Made by a program: the position numbers and the translations under genes. A stretch of 64,000 bases of DNA from Pseudogulbenkiania ferrooxidans 2002 (GTDB lineage Bacteria; Pseudomonadota; Gammaproteobacteria; Burkholderiales; Chromobacteriaceae): contig NZ_ACIS01000012.1 of the NCBI RefSeq assembly GCF_000174355.1, forward strand, positions 1 through 64,000. The letters are read 5' to 3'. Under the pieces are notes generated by a model. The model was not told the DNA's origin. It worked only from the letters and a program-made list of their open reading frames with translations, and did not search any database. Shown here one piece after another: positions 14,443 to 24,972 of this stretch; within the stretch, counting starts at the first letter, position 1, and each line of letters starts with the position of its first letter.

Positions 14443-17408
14443 CGTCCCTCCTCATAAGCGGCCAGACCAGCGATATCTCGGCCTTGGGCGAGCTTGTGCA
14501 GCAGTGGAGTCAGCTCTTCCATCAAGGCCAACTCCTTCACACGCCGGCTCTTCCAGTTGAGTCCGAGTGGTTCTAGGAAGTCGGTGAGCTTCTCTCCGTC
14601 GAATATGCGGCGTCGCAGGATTTCATCGACAAAGCCTTGCAGTGCTTCAGGCTCAAGCCCATGGCGGTTGGCAATATCGGTCAGTTCCCGTGCTTTCTTC
14701 TCTGCCTTGAAGCGGTCGAATCCGTTACGGATTTGCTTTTCGTCTAACGCTTCGTTGACCGGTAGATCCCGGATGTACTCGGCAATGTCTTCGCGCTCGT
14801 CGATGAACTTGGCGTCGGACTGGATCAGACCAATGAGCTGCTCCCGGTTCATGGTGAGCTTGCCGGTCTTATGTGTCAGCTTCGCAATGAGGCCCATGAT
14901 GTAGTCGTAGTCGATCACCGCCGACGCAAAGAGAACAAACTCGAAATCAAGCTGCTCTACTTCGGGCGGAGCCTGATCGCGGTCCTGTTGTTCCTTCAGG
15001 CGTTTGGCAGTCTCCAGGTACACCCCTTTGAACCCTTGCAGCTGATCGGGCGGCGCAATCTGGGTGATCTGCTCCTTCTGTTCTTCGGAAAGATCGGTGT
15101 ATTGATCGAGCTGGGTCTTGAGGCGCTGCACTTCCTTGAACAGGTTGACGAATTGCGCCCGAGCTGCGTCGCCCTTTAGGTTGGCCACCTCTTCCGGCGC
15201 ATTGGCCACGCCTTGTGACTGCATGAAGTCAGCCAGCTTCTGGGTGGCCGTCTGCAGGTTGTCGATGACCTTTGGCGCAGGGTCTACAAGCCAAATTTCG
15301 CGCGGGTTGTCGATCTTCTCGCCGGAGAAGAGCGCAATTGCCTCTTCGACCGGCTTCTGCTGCTGGCGGAAGTCGAGGATGTTTCCATAGGGTTTACTGT
15401 CGTTCAGCACGCGGTTAGTCCGCGAGAACGCTTGGATCAAGCCATGGTGCTTGAGGTTCTTGTCCACATACAGCGTGTTGAGGTACTTGGAGTCGAAACC
15501 GGTGAGCAGCATGTCCACGACAATGGTGATGTCGATCTTTTGCTCGGCTGGCAGATCGGTGTTCGGGTACTGCTGATCCTTGATGCGCTTCTGCACATCC
15601 TGGTAGTACAGGTCGAACTCGCCAATGCGGTGGTTCGTACCGAAGCGGGCGTTGTAGTCAACGACGATACGGGTGAGCGCTGCTTTTTTGCCTTCAGGGT
15701 CCTGCTGGTTATCTTCCTTTTCTTGCGGCAGGTCTTCCTGAATCTGCTGCACGTCCTTGTTACCCTCGGCGGGCGGGGAGAACACGCAGGCAATGTTCAG
15801 CGGGTGGAATTCGGGGTCTTGCTCCGCTCGCTGCTTCTGAACGTTGGCAAATAGTTCGAAGTACTCGATAGCATCATTGATGCTGGCAGTCGCTAGCACA
15901 GCGTTGAACTTGCGCCCATTGGTAGCGGCGTCGTGCTTGGCCAGGATGGTTTCAATGACCTTCAGTTTGGCAATACCTTCGCCGGGCTTAGGTGGGTTCT
16001 TGCCCTCGGGCTTGAAGTAGTCCACGTGGAAGCGCAGGACGTTGCGGTCCTCGATGGCGTGGGTGATGGTGTACTGGTGCAGGCAGCGCTGGAACAGATC
16101 GTCGGTGGTTCGGTAGCTGGCCTGCTGCCCCTCAATTTGTTGATAGCTGGCGTTCTTCTCAAAGATGGGCGTGCCCGTGAAGCCAAAGAGCTGAGCGTTG
16201 GGGAAGAACTCTTTGATGGTTTTATGGTTCTCGCCGAACTGCGAGCGGTGGCATTCGTCGAAAATGAACGTGATGCGAGCTTCGCGCAGCGCCCCCAAAC
16301 GCTCTTTGTAGTTGCGCTTATTGGTGCCGTCCAGAGCCAGTCCCAGCTTCTGAATGGTGGTGACGATGACCTTGTCGGCGTAGTCATCCGACAGCAGGCG
16401 GCGTACCAGCGCTTCTGTGTTGGTGTTCTCTTCGACGCAGCCTTCCTGGAAGCGGTTGAATTCCTCGCGGGTCTGGCGATCCAGGTCTTTGCGGTCCACC
16501 ACGAACAGGCACTTGTCGATGTCCGGGTTGTCCTTGAGCAGGGTGGACGCCTTGAACGAAGTGAGCGTCTTACCTGACCCGGTGGTGTGCCAGATGTAGC
16601 CGTTGCCGCAGTTCTGGTGGATGCACTCCACGATGGCTTTGACGGCATAGATTTGGTACGGCCGCATCATCAGCAGCTTCTGCTCGCTGGCCACAAGCAC
16701 CATGTAGCGGCTGATCATCTGGCCCAAGGTGCACTTGGCCAGGAACTTCTCAGCAAAGCTATCGAGTTGCGTGATCTTCTTGTTGTCCTCGCTGGCGAAC
16801 TGGTAAACCGGCAAGAAGCGCTCATCGGCGTTGAAGCTGAAGTGCCGCGCATTGTTGTTGGCGAAGTACCAGGTATCGGTGCGATTGCTGACGATGAAGA
16901 GCTGCAGGAAGCACAGCAGCGTTTTGCCGTAGCCATTGCCGGGATCGGTCTTGTAATCAACGATCTGCTGCATCGCCCGGCGTGGGCTGACGGCCAGGGT
17001 CTTCAACTCGATTTGCACCACCGGCACACCGTTGATGAGCAGCATCACGTCGTAGCGATGATGGCTGTTATCGGTGTTCATACGCAACTGGTTGACGACC
17101 TCGAAGTCGTTCTTGCACCAGTCCCTGATGTTCACTAGGGTGTAGTTCAGTGGCGTTCCGTCGTCTCGCTCAAAGCTGTTGATGTTGCGCAGCGTCTGGG
17201 CTGCGTTGTAAACATCGGGCGTGACGATGCCATCGAGGAGGCGCCGGAACTCGCTGTCGGTCAGATGTACCCGGTTGAGCGCTTCGAACTTGGCGCGGAA
17301 GTTGGCTTCCAAGGCTGCGCGGTCGCGGATGTCTTGGCGATAGGTGTACTTGAGGTCGGTCAGCTTCGCGATAAGATCGTCTTCGATTTGGCTTTCTCTC
17401 GTTATCAT
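14439..17408 (-). CDS. hsdR: Type I restriction-modification system, restriction and translocation subunit
   Basis: The endonuclease and ATP-driven DNA translocase of the system. The 989 residues show the HsdR_N PD-(D/E)xK nuclease motif (D120 in HHRYDVML, then E134-L-K136), an SF2 helicase core with Walker A TTGSGKT at 275-281 and DECH at 384-387, and later helicase motifs (TGTPIF; VDMLLTGFDS). Length is normal for the family. It is the first gene of the operon; no strong ribosome-binding site is visible before the ATG. Opening an RM operon with R, and following it with non-RM genes before S and M, departs from the usual R-M-S or M-S-R orders. Confidence 0.95.
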   Translation of the reverse strand: MITRESQIEDDLIAKLTDLKYTYRQDIRDRAALEANFRAKFEALNRVHLTDSEFRRLLDGIVTPDVYNAAQTLRNINSFERDDGTPLNYTLVNIRDWCKNDFEVVNQLRMNTDNSHHRYDVMLLINGVPVVQIELKTLAVSPRRAMQQIVDYKTDPGNGYGKTLLCFLQLFIVSNRTDTWYFANNNARHFSFNADERFLPVYQFASEDNKKITQLDSFAEKFLAKCTLGQMISRYMVLVASEQKLLMMRPYQIYAVKAIVECIHQNCGNGYIWHTTGSGKTLTSFKASTLLKDNPDIDKCLFVVDRKDLDRQTREEFNRFQEGCVEENTNTEALVRRLLSDDYADKVIVTTIQKLGLALDGTNKRNYKERLGALREARITFIFDECHRSQFGENHKTIKEFFPNAQLFGFTGTPIFEKNASYQQIEGQQASYRTTDDLFQRCLHQYTITHAIEDRNVLRFHVDYFKPEGKNPPKPGEGIAKLKVIETILAKHDAATNGRKFNAVLATASINDAIEYFELFANVQKQRAEQDPEFHPLNIACVFSPPAEGNKDVQQIQEDLPQEKEDNQQDPEGKKAALTRIVVDYNARFGTNHRIGEFDLYYQDVQKRIKDQQYPNTDLPAEQKIDITIVVDMLLTGFDSKYLNTLYVDKNLKHHGLIQAFSRTNRVLNDSKPYGNILDFRQQQKPVEEAIALFSGEKIDNPREIWLVDPAPKVIDNLQTATQKLADFMQSQGVANAPEEVANLKGDAARAQFVNLFKEVQRLKTQLDQYTDLSEEQKEQITQIAPPDQLQGFKGVYLETAKRLKEQQDRDQAPPEVEQLDFEFVLFASAVIDYDYIMGLIAKLTHKTGKLTMNREQLIGLIQSDAKFIDEREDIAEYIRDLPVNEALDEKQIRNGFDRFKAEKKARELTDIANRHGLEPEALQGFVDEILRRRIFDGEKLTDFLEPLGLNWKSRRVKELALMEELTPLLHKLAQGRDIAGLAAYEEGR

Positions 17409-17781
17409 CGGTCTGACCCTGTTGGCTCACAAAGCAGTAATGATACAACGTTCCCCTGTAGAGCTTGGATATGGCGCTTGTGGAAGCGTGATGAGCTCAC
17501 ATGTTGGAACGGTGAAAAACCAGTCCCCTCCTAAAGTTGGCCAGCTCCGCTGTCGATCTAAAGACACCACTAGAATTGCAATCGCTCGCTGCTTGCCTCG
17601 TCCTATGCACAAGGGAATTGCACTTGAAATCGGAACATCCCGTTTCATCGCGTACCCAAGAGTGTACCCATTGATAAAACGTGAATAGTAAAAGCCTTAT
17701 CTAAAAATATTATGCGCCTCATACTCATCAATCAGATCCAACATCGAATAAGCCATCGCACCGCTTCGGCCAACGTCTCGG

Positions 17782-17807
17782 AAAGCCCCGCCCGTCGGGG
17801 CTTTTTT
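17782..17807 (+). terminator. Intrinsic terminator in the island/core gap
   Basis: AAAGCCCCG and CGGGGCTTTTTT pair around a short loop, followed by a T-run. No gene ending into it from the left was recognised; it may be left from a lost gene. Confidence 0.65.
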
Positions 17808-18549
17808 CATGCCAGCGCGGCCACGCCGCTGCCATTTCCGGCAACTATTGATCCAAATCAAGGGCGCCCGGCCCGGTTGAGTGGAACATCCTGCCTGTGA
17901 ACGGCTCTGAAGACGACAGGGCCCGCCTCCTCTCCCGCCCATCTGCACTGGACAGCAGTTATTGCGACGGCGAGTCATTCCCAGGGTCTCTCCCTGTCTA
18001 GCCCCGCTGGCGATTATTTCATCAGAATTTTGTAACAGTTTGTAACAGGGCCACACCCTCGTTTCGGACACATGCGAAATTCATAGAACCCTAATATATC
18101 TGGCGCTTGCGGCAACGCATCAAAACGGGACGCGCATCATCACCATCCGAACCGGGCCAATCCGGCCTCCAGCGCCGCGCCTGCGCTATTGAACAAGCAT
18201 CAAAAATGGCTTTCAATACGACCCGTCCAGTTCAGATCCTAAGGATGGAATGACCACCCCATTCCATTCGCTTTTCCTTATCTAAAGCGAAGTAATCGAC
18301 AAGCATCGCCGTGTCGTCAACGGCTCGCCAGTAGCGCGGCTACCCATCTCGCAAGAGGTCTTTCCGCCCGCTTCCAGGCTCGAGCCCGTGCAAGTCGAAC
18401 AGTGAATTTCTGCTGTCACGCCATCTATCTGAACGATCGCCAAATCGTTCTTATCAAGTGATCACCGGGGCCATCGCGAAGTTGGAATAGCCGTTGCCGG
18501 CTACGTCGCGGCGTGCCGTTTTGACCGGAACTGCGGCGTTTGGCCAAGT

Positions 18550-18570
18550 CATTCCGCCTTGGGCGGAATG
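18550..18570. repeat. Short perfect palindrome upstream of cyoA
   Basis: CATTCCGCC and GGCGGAATG form a perfect 9-bp stem with a TTG loop, about 100 bases before the cyoA start. It may be a terminator for upstream transcription or a regulatory leader hairpin. Confidence 0.5.
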
Positions 18571-18670
18571 CGCGTTTTCTACCCGGCCAGATCGACAAGG
18601 CAGCGCGTGCTGTCGCGTCGGCCTGGAAGGGAATGACTACAAGCCACTTTCAATTCACTAAGGTCGTAGG

Positions 18671-19603
18671 ATGATAAACAGTAAACACCCACGCATTTTA
18701 CGAGGGCTTCCGCTGGCCGCCGCCGCCCTGCTCTCCGGCTGTCAGGGAGGTATTCTTGACCCGAAAGGCCAGATCGCCGCAGACGAGAAATCGCTGATCA
18801 TCACGGCCACCGTGCTGATGCTGTTGGTGGTCGTCCCGGTGATTTTGATGACGCTCGGTTTCGCCTGGAAGTATCGCGCCGGCAACAAGAGCGCCGCCTA
18901 CGACCCGAAATGGTCTCACTCCGGCAAGATCGAGGCCGTGGTCTGGATCATCCCGATCATCATCGTCTCCTTCCTCGCCGTCATCACCTGGAACAGCACC
19001 CACAAGCTCGACCCGTACCGCCCGCTCGACTCGGACAAGAAGCCGATCACCATCCAGGTCGTGTCGCTCGACTGGAAATGGCTGTTCATCTACCCCGAAC
19101 TGAACATTGCCAGCGTCAACCAGTTGGCCTTCCCGGCCAACACCCCGGTGAACTTCAAGATCACCTCCGATGCCGCGATGAACTCCTTCTTCATCCCCCA
19201 GCTGGGCGGCCAGATCTACTCCATGGCCGGCATGCAGACCAAGCTGCACCTGATCGCCAACGAACCGGGCAGCTACGACGGCATGTCAGCCAACTACAGC
19301 GGCGCCGGTTTCTCGGGCATGAAGTTCAAGGCCATCGCCACCGCCTCCCCGGCCGAATTCGACGCCTGGGTGAAGCAGGTCCGCAGCGGCAAACCGCTGG
19401 ACCCCACCAGTTACGCACAACTGCTGAACCCGAGTGAAAACAACCCGGTGCAGCATTTCTCGTCCGTCACCCCGGGCCTGTTCTACGGCGTACTGAACAA
19501 GTACATGGCCGGCCATCAGACCGCCATGGAAGCCGGACTCAGCCCCATCCAGCTTGCCGCGCTCACCAAGAGCCTGTGCAAGACGCCGGTCGTTAAGGAG
19601 TAA
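18671..19603 (+). CDS. cyoA: Cytochrome bo ubiquinol oxidase, subunit II
   Basis: Subunit II of the proton-pumping terminal quinol oxidase. 310 residues; a lipoprotein signal with lipobox LLSGC (Cys24), two membrane helices (about 45-67 and 87-108), then the periplasmic cupredoxin-like domain ([16 protein letters not shown]) and a COX-aromatic-rich C-terminal part. The CuA ligands of true cytochrome c oxidases are absent, consistent with quinol as donor. It is the first gene of cyoABCDE, with cyoB starting 8 bases after its stop. A ubiquinol rather than cytochrome c substrate also fits the cyoD and cyoE neighbours. Confidence 0.95.
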   Translation: MINSKHPRILRGLPLAAAALLSGCQGGILDPKGQIAADEKSLIITATVLMLLVVVPVILMTLGFAWKYRAGNKSAAYDPKWSHSGKIEAVVWIIPIIIVSFLAVITWNSTHKLDPYRPLDSDKKPITIQVVSLDWKWLFIYPELNIASVNQLAFPANTPVNFKITSDAAMNSFFIPQLGGQIYSMAGMQTKLHLIANEPGSYDGMSANYSGAGFSGMKFKAIATASPAEFDAWVKQVRSGKPLDPTSYAQLLNPSENNPVQHFSSVTPGLFYGVLNKYMAGHQTAMEAGLSPIQLAALTKSLCKTPVVKE

Positions 19604-19611
19604 ATACAGAA

Positions 19612-21657
19612 ATGTTGTTAGGTAAACTGACGCTGGACGCCATACCGTTCCACGAGCCGATCATCATGGGAGCGCTCTCGGGCGCCGGCCTGATGGGGCT
19701 CGCGGTCATTGCCGCCATCACCAAGTTCGGCAAGTGGGGCTACCTCTGGAAAGAATGGCTGACTTCGGTCGACCACAAGAAAATCGGCGTGATGTACATC
19801 ATCGTCGCGCTGGTGATGTTGCTGCGCGGCTTTGCCGACGCCGCCATGATGCGGACCCAGCTCGCCATGGCCACCAACGGCCACCTCGGCATCTTTCCGC
19901 CCGAACACTACGACCAGATCTTCACTGCCCACGGCGTGATCATGATCATCTTCATGGCCATGCCGTTCATGACCGGCCTGATGAACATCGTGGTGCCGCT
20001 GCAGATCGGCGCCCGCGACGTCGCCTTCCCGTTCCTGAACTCGCTGAGCTTCTGGCTGCTGGTGGCGGCTGCGGCACTGGTGAACCTCTCGCTCGGGGTG
20101 GGTGAATTCGCCCGTACCGGCTGGGTGGCCTACCCGCCGCTGTCCGAGCTGGCCTACAGCCCGGGCGTGGGGGTGGATTACTACATCTGGGCCCTGCAGA
20201 TATCCGGGATCGGAACGACACTGACAGCGATCAACTTCCTGGTGACCATCCTCAAGATGCGCACCCCGGGCATGAAGCTGATGCAGATGCCGATCTTCAC
20301 CTGGACCTGCACCTGGGCCAACGTGCTGATCGTGACCTCGTTCCCGATCCTGACCGGCGCGCTCGCCATGCTGACGCTGGACCGCTACCTGGACTTCCAC
20401 TTCTTCACCAGCGAAGCCGGCGGCAACCCGATGATGTACCTCAACCTGTTCTGGGCCTGGGGTCATCCGGAGGTATACATCCTGGTCCTGCCGGCCTTCG
20501 GCATCTTCTCGGAAGTGGTCTCCACCTTTGCCGGCAAGCGCCTGTTCGGCCACACCTCGATGATCATCGCCTCCGGCGTGATCTCGGTGCTGGGCTTCAT
20601 GGTGTGGCTGCACCACTTCTTCACCATGGGCTCCGGCGCCAACGTCAACGCCTTCTTCGGCATCGCCACCATGGTGATTTCGGTGCCGACCGGCGTGAAG
20701 CTGTTCAACTGGCTGTTCACCATCTACCGCGGCCGCCTGCGCTTCACCTCGCCGGTACTGTGGACCCTGGGCTTCATGGTCACCTTCTCCATCGGCGGCA
20801 TGACCGGCGTGCTGATGGCGGTGCCGGGTGCCGACTTCGTGCTGCATAACAGCCTGTTCCTGATTGCCCACTTCCACAACACCATCATCGGTGGCGCGGT
20901 ATTCGGCTACCTGGCCGGCTTCGTGTTCTGGTTCCCGAAAGCCTTCGGCTTCAAGCTGGACGAGCGCCTGGGCAAGGCGGCGTTCTGGTTCTGGCAGACC
21001 GGCTTCTACTTCGCCTTCGTGCCGCTCTACATCCTGGGCTTCATGGGTATGACCCGTCGCCTGAACCACACCGACAACCCGCTGTGGACCCCGTGGCTGT
21101 ACGCCGCCTGCATCGGTGCGGTACTGATCGCGCTGGGCATCGGCTGCCAGCTGCTGCAGATCGTGGTCAGCCTGCGCAACCGCAAGCAGCTGGCCGACGT
21201 GACCGGCGACCCGTGGAATGCCCACACCCTGGAGTGGTCCACCTCCTCGCCGCCGCCGTTCTACAACTTCGCCAAGCTGCCGCAGGTGCATGACATCGAC
21301 GCCTTCACCGACATGAAGGAAAAAGGCGTGGCCTACCAGGTACCGCAGCAGTACGCACCGATCCACATGCCGAAGAACACCGCGGCCGGCGTCTACATCG
21401 GGGGCTTCACCCTGGTGTGCGGTTTCGCCCTGATCTGGCACATCTGGTGGCTCGCCATCGTTGGCCTGATCGGCATCATCGGCAGCATGCTGGCACGCGC
21501 CTACGACAACGATATCGACTACTACGTCCAGCCGGACGAGATCGAAGCGATCGAACGCGAACGCTTCGAGAAGATGGGTATCGACTTCGACCGCTATGAC
21601 GAACGCGACCAAGGCACGGCCCGTCCGCGCCCGGCAAAAACTCTGGAGCAGGTGTAA
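19612..21657 (+). CDS. cyoB: Cytochrome bo ubiquinol oxidase, subunit I
   Basis: The catalytic heme-copper subunit that reduces O2 to water. 681 residues with about 15 membrane segments. Ligand motifs are visible: [10 protein letters not shown] (low-spin heme His), WGHPEVYI (CuB His plus the cross-linked Tyr), LHHFFTMG (CuB His pair) and [10 protein letters not shown] (heme ligands). Length and motif order match CyoB rather than the shorter CoxA. It lies 8 bases after cyoA and 6 before cyoC, so it is co-transcribed. The long antisense open frame here is a codon-composition shadow. Confidence 0.97.
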   Translation: MLLGKLTLDAIPFHEPIIMGALSGAGLMGLAVIAAITKFGKWGYLWKEWLTSVDHKKIGVMYIIVALVMLLRGFADAAMMRTQLAMATNGHLGIFPPEHYDQIFTAHGVIMIIFMAMPFMTGLMNIVVPLQIGARDVAFPFLNSLSFWLLVAAAALVNLSLGVGEFARTGWVAYPPLSELAYSPGVGVDYYIWALQISGIGTTLTAINFLVTILKMRTPGMKLMQMPIFTWTCTWANVLIVTSFPILTGALAMLTLDRYLDFHFFTSEAGGNPMMYLNLFWAWGHPEVYILVLPAFGIFSEVVSTFAGKRLFGHTSMIIASGVISVLGFMVWLHHFFTMGSGANVNAFFGIATMVISVPTGVKLFNWLFTIYRGRLRFTSPVLWTLGFMVTFSIGGMTGVLMAVPGADFVLHNSLFLIAHFHNTIIGGAVFGYLAGFVFWFPKAFGFKLDERLGKAAFWFWQTGFYFAFVPLYILGFMGMTRRLNHTDNPLWTPWLYAACIGAVLIALGIGCQLLQIVVSLRNRKQLADVTGDPWNAHTLEWSTSSPPPFYNFAKLPQVHDIDAFTDMKEKGVAYQVPQQYAPIHMPKNTAAGVYIGGFTLVCGFALIWHIWWLAIVGLIGIIGSMLARAYDNDIDYYVQPDEIEAIERERFEKMGIDFDRYDERDQGTARPRPAKTLEQV

Positions 21658-21663
21658 ACAGCC

Positions 21664-22278
21664 ATGACTTCGCACGCAACCGCACTACACGACACGCACG
21701 CTCACGATCATGAGCATCACGACAGCGGCGCCAGCACCCAGCTGGGCTTCTGGCTCTACCTGATGACCGACTGCATCCTGTTTGCCAGCGCCTTCGCTGC
21801 CTACGCGGTGCTGTTCGGCAACGTCAACGGCGGCGTCGCCGGCAAGGAAATCTTCGAGCTCAAGTACGTGCTCGTGGAAACCTTCGCCCTGCTGTTCTCC
21901 AGCATCACCTACGGCTTTGCCATGATCAGCGGCCACAAGGGCAGCAAGGCCGGTCTCCTGGGCTGGCTGGCCGTCACCTTCCTGTTTGGTGCCGTGTTCA
22001 TCGGCATGGAACTGCACGAGTTCGGCACGCTGATCGCCGAGGGCCACGGCCCTGACAAGAGCGCCTTCCTGTCCGGCTTCTTTGCCCTGGTCGGAATGCA
22101 CGGCCTGCACGTGACCGCCGGCCTGATCTGGATGGCGGTGATGATGCTGGAAGTGATCAAGACCGGCCTGACCGGCCGCGCCATGACCCGCCTGAACTGC
22201 CTGAGCATGTTCTGGCACTTCCTCGACATCGTGTGGATCTGCGTCTTTACCGTCGTCTATCTGAAAGGGGCCATCTGA
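21664..22278 (+). CDS. cyoC: Cytochrome bo ubiquinol oxidase, subunit III
   Basis: Subunit III, which stabilises the catalytic core. 204 residues with five predicted membrane helices (the usual CyoC number) and the family ending [19 protein letters not shown] His-rich N-terminus ([10 protein letters not shown]) is unusual-looking but common in CyoC/CyoD. The stop codon overlaps the cyoD start (TGATG), indicating translational coupling. Confidence 0.95.
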   Translation: MTSHATALHDTHAHDHEHHDSGASTQLGFWLYLMTDCILFASAFAAYAVLFGNVNGGVAGKEIFELKYVLVETFALLFSSITYGFAMISGHKGSKAGLLGWLAVTFLFGAVFIGMELHEFGTLIAEGHGPDKSAFLSGFFALVGMHGLHVTAGLIWMAVMMLEVIKTGLTGRAMTRLNCLSMFWHFLDIVWICVFTVVYLKGAI

Positions 22279-22601
22279 TGAGCCAAGCTCACGATCACGC
22301 GGCCAGCCACGGCAGCGTCAAATCCTACCTGACGGGCTTCGTGCTGTCGGTCATCCTGACCGTGATCCCGTTCTGGCTGGTGATGAACGGCAACCTGAAC
22401 CCGCACGACACCCTGCTGACCATCGCCGGCTTCGCCGTGGTGCAAATCCTGGTGCATCTGAAGTACTTCCTGCACCTTGATTTCACCACCGAGGGCCGCG
22501 TCAACACCCTCGCCTTCCTGTTCACCGCGCTGGTGATCGTGCTGCTGGTGGGGCTGTCGGTCTGGATCATCTTCAGCGCCGACGCGCTGATGATGCCCTG
22601 A
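22278..22601 (+). CDS. cyoD: Cytochrome bo ubiquinol oxidase, subunit IV
   Basis: A small accessory subunit. 107 residues from the ATG that overlaps the cyoC stop; three membrane helices and the family pattern [15 protein letters not shown]. An upstream in-frame start inside cyoC was rejected because the 1-base-overlapping ATG is conserved in such operons. It is followed 11 bases on by cyoE. Confidence 0.93.
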   Translation: MSQAHDHAASHGSVKSYLTGFVLSVILTVIPFWLVMNGNLNPHDTLLTIAGFAVVQILVHLKYFLHLDFTTEGRVNTLAFLFTALVIVLLVGLSVWIIFSADALMMP

Positions 22602-22612
22602 GAGAGCCAGAC

Positions 22613-23539
22613 GTGAAACTCAAGCGCTACCTGCAGGTCACCAAGCCGGGCATCATCTTCGGCAACCTGATCTCGACGGCGGGCGGTTTCCTGCTCGCCG
22701 CGCGAGGCCATGCCGACCTGGGGCTGCTCCTGGCCACGGTGATCGGGCTGTCGCTGGTGGTCGCCTCCGGTTGTTCCCTGAACAACTGCATCGACCGCGA
22801 CATCGACTGCAAGATGGCACGCACCAAGAACCGCGTGCTGGTCACCGGCGCCATGTCGTTCAAGGCCGCCCTGATGCACGGCATGCTGCTGGGTCTCGCC
22901 GGGTTCTGGACGCTGTGGCACTGGACCAACCCGCTGGCCTTTGCCTGCGCGCTGTTCGGCTTCGTGATCTACGTCGGCGTTTATAGCCTGTACATGAAGC
23001 GCAAGTCGGTCTACGGCACGCTGGTGGGCAGCCTGTCCGGCGCGGTGCCGCCGGTGGCGGGCTACTGCGCGGTCAGCGGCCAGTTCGACATGGGCGCGGC
23101 CATCCTGCTCTTGATGTTCTGCCTGTGGCAGATGCCGCACTCGTACGCGATTGCGATCTTCCGCTTCAAGGACTACGAGGCCGCCAACATCCCGGTGCTG
23201 CCGGTGGTGAAGGGTATCTCGGCCGCCAAGCAGCAGATCGTGCTCTACATCCTGGCCTTCGCCGCCGCCACGGTGATGCTGGCCTTCGGCGGCTATGCCG
23301 GCTATGGCTACCTTGCTGTGGCCTGTGCCACCAGCCTGTGGTGGCTCAAGATGGCGCTGTCGGGCTACAAGAGCAGTACCGATGACCGGGCGTGGGCGCG
23401 TCAGGTGTTCTTCTTCTCCATCATCACGATTACCGCACTCTCGGTGATGATGGCGGTGGATTTCCAGATTCCCGAGCTGTGCTGCACCCCTGCCCCCGGC
23501 AGCGGCGTGCTGGCGGCCTTGAGCAAGCTGGTCGCCTGA
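22613..23539 (+). CDS. cyoE: Protoheme IX farnesyltransferase (heme O synthase)
   Basis: Transfers a farnesyl group to protoheme to make heme O for the oxidase. 308 residues, GTG start, UbiA-type prenyltransferase with the first Asp-rich motif [18 protein letters not shown] and the second [16 protein letters not shown]; about eight or nine membrane helices. It ends the cyo operon, and a strong bidirectional terminator follows immediately. Confidence 0.95.
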   Translation: MKLKRYLQVTKPGIIFGNLISTAGGFLLAARGHADLGLLLATVIGLSLVVASGCSLNNCIDRDIDCKMARTKNRVLVTGAMSFKAALMHGMLLGLAGFWTLWHWTNPLAFACALFGFVIYVGVYSLYMKRKSVYGTLVGSLSGAVPPVAGYCAVSGQFDMGAAILLLMFCLWQMPHSYAIAIFRFKDYEAANIPVLPVVKGISAAKQQIVLYILAFAAATVMLAFGGYAGYGYLAVACATSLWWLKMALSGYKSSTDDRAWARQVFFFSIITITALSVMMAVDFQIPELCCTPAPGSGVLAALSKLVA

Positions 23540-23549
23540 GTCCCCTACG

Positions 23550-23585
23550 AAACAAACAGGGCCCCGCTTGGGGCCCTGTTTGTTT
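23550..23585. terminator. Bidirectional intrinsic terminator between cyoE and the dehydrogenase
   Basis: A perfect 16-bp inverted repeat (arms AAACAAACAGGGCCCC and its complement) with a GCTT loop, A-rich on the left and T-rich on the right, between convergent genes. Confidence 0.9.
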
Positions 23586-23606
23586 GTATCGAGCGTGTCG
23601 TCCGGC

Positions 23607-24473
23607 TCAGTTCTTTTCCCAGATCAGCCGGGCGATGGCCGAAGAATCCAGCTCGCCCTCCCCCTTCTCGACCAATTCGCCGATCAGGCCCGCCACCCGC
23701 TCCGCCTCCGGCAGTTTGATGCCCAGCTCGCGCGCGGTATCGAGTACGATGCCCATATCCTTGAGGTGCAGCTTGGCCTTGAAGCCCGGCGCATAGTTGT
23801 CGTCGATCATGCGCTGGCCATGAACATCCAGCACCCGACTCTGGGCGAAACCGCCGAGCAGCGCCTCGCGCACCGGTGCCGGATCCACGCCGCACGCCTT
23901 GGCCAACTTCATCACCTCGGCCACTGCCGCCACACCGACGCCGACGGCAATCTGGTTGCACGCCTTGGCTACCTGCCCCGCTCCTGACTCGCCGATATGG
24001 GTGATGGTCTTGCCCATCGCCTGCAGCGCCGGCCGTGCCTTCTCCAGCGCCTCGGCCTTGCCACCGACCATGATGGTCAGCGTGCCGTTGATGGCGCCGA
24101 CCTCACCGCCCGACACCGGGCAATCGAGGAAGTCGATGCCCTTTTCGGCCAGGCTGGCCGCGATCTTGCGCGCACCTATTGGAGAAATCGTGCTCATGTC
24201 GGCGCACACCAGACCCGGCGTGGCCCCCAGCGCCACGCCGTTGTCACCAAGCAGCACCGCCTCCACGTCGGCAGTGTCGGACACATTGGTCACCACCAGC
24301 TCGACGCCCGCGGCCAGTTCGGCCGGGGAGTCGCACCAGCAGGCACCGGCAGCGAGCAGCGGCTCGGCCGATTCGCGCCGGCGCGCCCACACGCTGACCT
24401 GATGTCCCGCCTTGAGCAGATTGAGCACGCAAGGGCGGCCCATGATGCCCAGTCCGATATAGCCTACTTTCAT
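23607..24473 (-). CDS. NAD(P)-dependent beta-hydroxyacid dehydrogenase (tartronate semialdehyde reductase-like)
   Basis: 288 residues of the 3-hydroxyisobutyrate dehydrogenase / GarR family. The Rossmann motif is GYIGLGIMG (4-12), the substrate motif DCPVSGGEVGAINGTLTIMV, and the catalytic lysine lies in GAGQVAKACNQ. The motifs fit 2-hydroxy-3-oxopropionate reductase best, but 3-hydroxyisobutyrate or succinic semialdehyde activity cannot be excluded. It is a single gene; no glyoxylate carboligase or hydroxypyruvate isomerase neighbour is present, so its pathway is not fixed by context. Confidence 0.88.
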   Translation of the reverse strand: MKVGYIGLGIMGRPCVLNLLKAGHQVSVWARRRESAEPLLAAGACWCDSPAELAAGVELVVTNVSDTADVEAVLLGDNGVALGATPGLVCADMSTISPIGARKIAASLAEKGIDFLDCPVSGGEVGAINGTLTIMVGGKAEALEKARPALQAMGKTITHIGESGAGQVAKACNQIAVGVGVAAVAEVMKLAKACGVDPAPVREALLGGFAQSRVLDVHGQRMIDDNYAPGFKAKLHLKDMGIVLDTARELGIKLPEAERVAGLIGELVEKGEGELDSSAIARLIWEKN

Positions 24474-24639
24474 CTATCCATCTCCGGCTGAAGCCCAGTT
24501 GATTGAACGGCTGACGCGTCACGACCGCGCATGACACGCCGATGGCGCCCTGCCGTCGATCACAGCGGGCTCAAGTTGCACACAAGGGGCAAGCATACGG
24601 AAAGCCGACCGTTCAAGCCAGCCGGGGGGGTATCAGTTT

Positions 24640-24972
24640 TCAGGCGGGGGGGGATGGGCGCTGCGCCAGCCACGCGTCGAACTCGAAATCACGGCCCGCC
24701 GCCTGGTGCTCCAGAAAATAGACAAAGGCCAGCACCTCGGCCACCGCCCGGTACAGCTCCGGAGGAATTTGCTGATCCAGATCGACCTGCATCAGCAAGG
24801 ACACCAGCGCCGGCGAGTCATGCACGAATACGCCGGCCTCCTGGGCTCGTTCGATGATGCGTTCGGCCAACTCGCCGTAGCCCTTGGCCACCACCTTTGG
24901 CGCACGCGCACCGTCCTGGTAGCTCAGGGCGATGGCGGAGCGGCGCGCCGGATCAGCTGGCGGCTTCGTCAT
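24640..24972 (-). CDS. FlhB C-terminal-domain-like flagellar protein
   Basis: 110 residues matching the cytoplasmic FlhB_C region alone: AIALSYQDGARAPKVVAKGY and ALVSLLMQVDLDQQIPPELY are typical, while the membrane domain and the NPTH autocleavage motif are absent. Such free-standing FlhB paralogues are common beside fliK in beta- and gammaproteobacteria and may tune export substrate switching. Its start overlaps the fliK end by about 20 bases, so the two are co-translated. Confidence 0.88.
   Translation of the reverse strand: MTKPPADPARRSAIALSYQDGARAPKVVAKGYGELAERIIERAQEAGVFVHDSPALVSLLMQVDLDQQIPPELYRAVAEVLAFVYFLEHQAAGRDFEFDAWLAQRPSPPA

Larger units (their letters stand above)
17409..18670. 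other. Gene-poor region between the accessory island and the cyo operon
   Basis: No frame here is convincing. The stretch contains the promoter region of the hsdR operon (near 17409-17500, boxes not firmly assigned), a rho-independent hairpin at 17782-17807, a tandem TTTGTAACAG/TTTGTAACAGG repeat near 18034-18054, a CATTCCGCC/GGCGGAATG palindrome at 18550-18570, and the untranslated leader of cyoA. Base composition shifts from island-like to core-like across it, so the island's right edge probably lies here. No integrase, tRNA or attachment repeat was found to mark it. Confidence 0.6.

Noticed and set aside
19618-21675. 685-residue open frame antisense to cyoB
   Set aside because: It mirrors the GC-rich codons of cyoB, is His/Gln/Asp-rich without any domain, and has no ribosome-binding site.
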